DNA of 64,000 nt from NCBI RefSeq assembly GCF_937926365.1, contig NZ_CALAOH010000127.1, positions 1 to 64,000 on the forward strand. The letters are read 5' to 3'. The translations under genes were made by a program, and so were the position numbers. This document shows positions 62,864 through 64,000 of the stretch, one piece after another; positions within the stretch are counted from its first letter, which is position 1; each line of letters opens with the position of its first letter. The stretch comes from an uncultured Azohydromonas sp. Lineage in GTDB: Bacteria; Pseudomonadota; Gammaproteobacteria; Burkholderiales; Burkholderiaceae_C. The notes under the pieces were generated by a model. It was given only the letters and a program-made list of their open reading frames with translations. It did no database searches and was not told the DNA's origin.

Positions 62864-64000
62864 ATGACCTCAGCCCTCGTCATCTCCGCTCCCGGCACGG
62901 GCGCGCCTCCGCTGGCCGATGAGCTCCAGGCCGCCGGCATTCACGTCCTTGGTGCCTGCGAGTGCGACAAGCTGGTGCAGCAGGCCCTCAAGCACGCACC
63001 GGACGTGGTCGTGTGCTGGGAGCCCACGCCGGCCGAGGCCGGGCTGTTCGACGCGCTGGAGCTGCTGTCGCGCACGCAACCAATGCCGGTGCTGGTGTTC
63101 ACCGCCGATGCCAGCGTCGAGGGCGCGCAGCGCGCGTTGGCGCTGGGCGTGGCGGGCTGGGTGGTGCACGGCTACGCGCCCACGCGGCTGCGCCCGCTGC
63201 TGCAACTCGCGCGCGCGCGCTTCGAGCACGAGCAGCGCCTGCGCGGCGAGCGCGACGAGGCGAACCAGCGGCTGGAAGAGCGCAAGCTGGTGGACCGCGC
63301 CAAGGGCATCCTGATGCGCTCGCACGGACTGTCGGAAGACGAGGCCTTCCGCCGCCTGCGCGGCGCGGCCATGCAGGGCAAGCTGCGCGTGGGGCGGCTG
63401 TCGCAGCAGCTCATCGACGCCGCGCGCGACGCCGAGTCGCTGAATCGCAGCGGGCAGCTGCGCATGCTGTCGCAGCGCCTGGTGGCGCTGCAGGCGCTGC
63501 GCCTGGCGCCGGCGCCGGACGTGGACGCCGTGGCGCTGCAGTCCGCCGCGCGCAAGCAGACCCAGCGCAACCTGGAGCAGCTGGGCCGCACACTGTCGGC
63601 CCCGACCCTGGGCGACCTGCTGCAGCCGCTGCAGTCGGCCTGGGTCGCACTGGAGCGCGCGCTGGATACCACGCCGCAGCTCGATGGGCTGCCGGCGCTG
63701 GACGCCGCGGCCGAGGCGTTGCTGGCCGCGGCCGAAACGCTCACGCGCGCGCTGGAGGGTGGCAGCGCGCTGCAGACGCTCTCCGCCGTGAACCTGGCCG
63801 GGCGCCAGCGCATGCTGGGCCAGCGCCTGCTCAAGCAGGTGCTGATGGGCGCGCTGCTGGCGACGCCGGCGGGCGCGCAGGCGCTGTCGCTGGCCGCGAC
63901 CACGGCGCGCGAGTTCGATCAGGCGCTGCAACGGCTGCAGCAGTCGCCGCTGAGCTCGCCGGCGATCCGCATCGCGCTGGATGCCGCGGCGCGCGAGTGG
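62864..64000 (+). CDS. Nitrate-responsive ANTAR regulator: pseudo-receiver, ANTAR, P-box-containing sensor region (3' end outside window)
   Basis: The first 379 codons are in view and the frame is still open at the right edge. Residues about 1-120 look like a NasT-type receiver, but the phosphoacceptor position reads VVVCWEPTP (Trp in place of Asp), the acidic pair near the N-terminus is missing and the usual Lys is His (WVVHGY). Residues about 130-190 are an ANTAR domain (KLVDRAKGILMRSHGLSEDE, AFRRLRGAA). Then two P-box-like motifs of the NarX/PilJ nitrate-sensor type follow: NRSGQLRMLSQRL (Asn194-Leu206) and NLAGRQRMLGQRL (Asn310-Leu322). Gene context (divergent from narK, beside nirBD-nasA) and domains suggest a nitrate-controlled antiterminator acting on narK mRNA; binding is inferred. 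Confidence 0.85.
   Translation, partial: MTSALVISAPGTGAPPLADELQAAGIHVLGACECDKLVQQALKHAPDVVVCWEPTPAEAGLFDALELLSRTQPMPVLVFTADASVEGAQRALALGVAGWVVHGYAPTRLRPLLQLARARFEHEQRLRGERDEANQRLEERKLVDRAKGILMRSHGLSEDEAFRRLRGAAMQGKLRVGRLSQQLIDAARDAESLNRSGQLRMLSQRLVALQALRLAPAPDVDAVALQSAARKQTQRNLEQLGRTLSAPTLGDLLQPLQSAWVALERALDTTPQLDGLPALDAAAEALLAAAETLTRALEGGSALQTLSAVNLAGRQRMLGQRLLKQVLMGALLATPAGAQALSLAATTAREFDQALQRLQQSPLSSPAIRIALDAAAREW

Overview
This is a GC-rich chromosomal window (about 64 kb, 57 annotated protein genes, two of them cut by the window ends). The gene content points to a betaproteobacterium of the order Burkholderiales, most likely Comamonadaceae. The pointers are the pyrG-kdsA-DUF1330-eno-ftsB block, a TctC/Bug binding protein, a trimeric Porin_4-type porin, an rpsU-yqeY pair, and a proteasome-like Anbu peptidase. 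I see no rRNA, tRNA, CRISPR array, transposase or prophage. The replicon looks like core chromosome with a few accessory insertions and several families of short palindromic repeats.

Layout. 1-4.5 kb: the end of a copper-type P-ATPase, a BamE-like lipoprotein whose N-terminus is interrupted by a palindromic repeat, a YffB/Spx-like reductase, an ammonium transporter behind a sigma-54-type promoter, a LysE-family exporter and a PaaI-type thioesterase. 4.6-7.4 kb: a MotC/MotD-like stator pair and, just upstream, an unusual cyclic-nucleotide-binding protein whose C-terminal half looks like FliG. 7.8-14 kb: aconitase A, an AT-rich divergent spacer, and a 1058-residue lipoprotein of unknown function. 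14-24 kb: mutL, dedA, tsaE-amiC, queG, an AEC carrier, tctC, xerD and a porin. 24-29.8 kb: amino-acid ABC transporter parts, a DUF455 protein, hslO, then a kinase-pnuC pair for nicotinamide riboside and ftsB. 29.9-34.1 kb: eno, DUF1330, kdsA, pyrG. 34.2-39.5 kb: suhB-mutS-anbu-hydrolase. 39.6-44.1 kb: trmJ, cysE, mog, darP, pmbA. 44.2-48.8 kb: a complete branched-chain amino acid ABC transporter. 48.8-51.5 kb: a small DUF442 protein, yqeY, rpsU and a flavoprotein.

51.5-64 kb is a nitrate assimilation locus and the most interesting part. One strand carries nirB-nirD-nasA-ybiB-cobA (nitrite reductase, nitrate reductase, and the siroheme methyltransferase that makes the NirB cofactor). A PP2C phosphatase/protein kinase fusion lies divergently next to nirB. 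The nitrate transporter narK follows, and its regulator gene is divergent from narK and cut by the window end. The regulator has a receiver-like domain without the phosphoacceptor aspartate, an ANTAR RNA-binding domain, and a C-terminal region with two P-box-like motifs similar to the nitrate sites of NarX/PilJ-type sensors. The narK promoter has a near-consensus sigma-54 element. The predicted transcript begins with a hairpin carrying an A1/G4 hexaloop, then a second hairpin, a terminator-like stem and a tiny upstream ORF. Read together, this suggests general nitrogen control by sigma-54/NtrC at initiation and nitrate-specific antitermination in the leader. amt at 2 kb looks like a second sigma-54 target.
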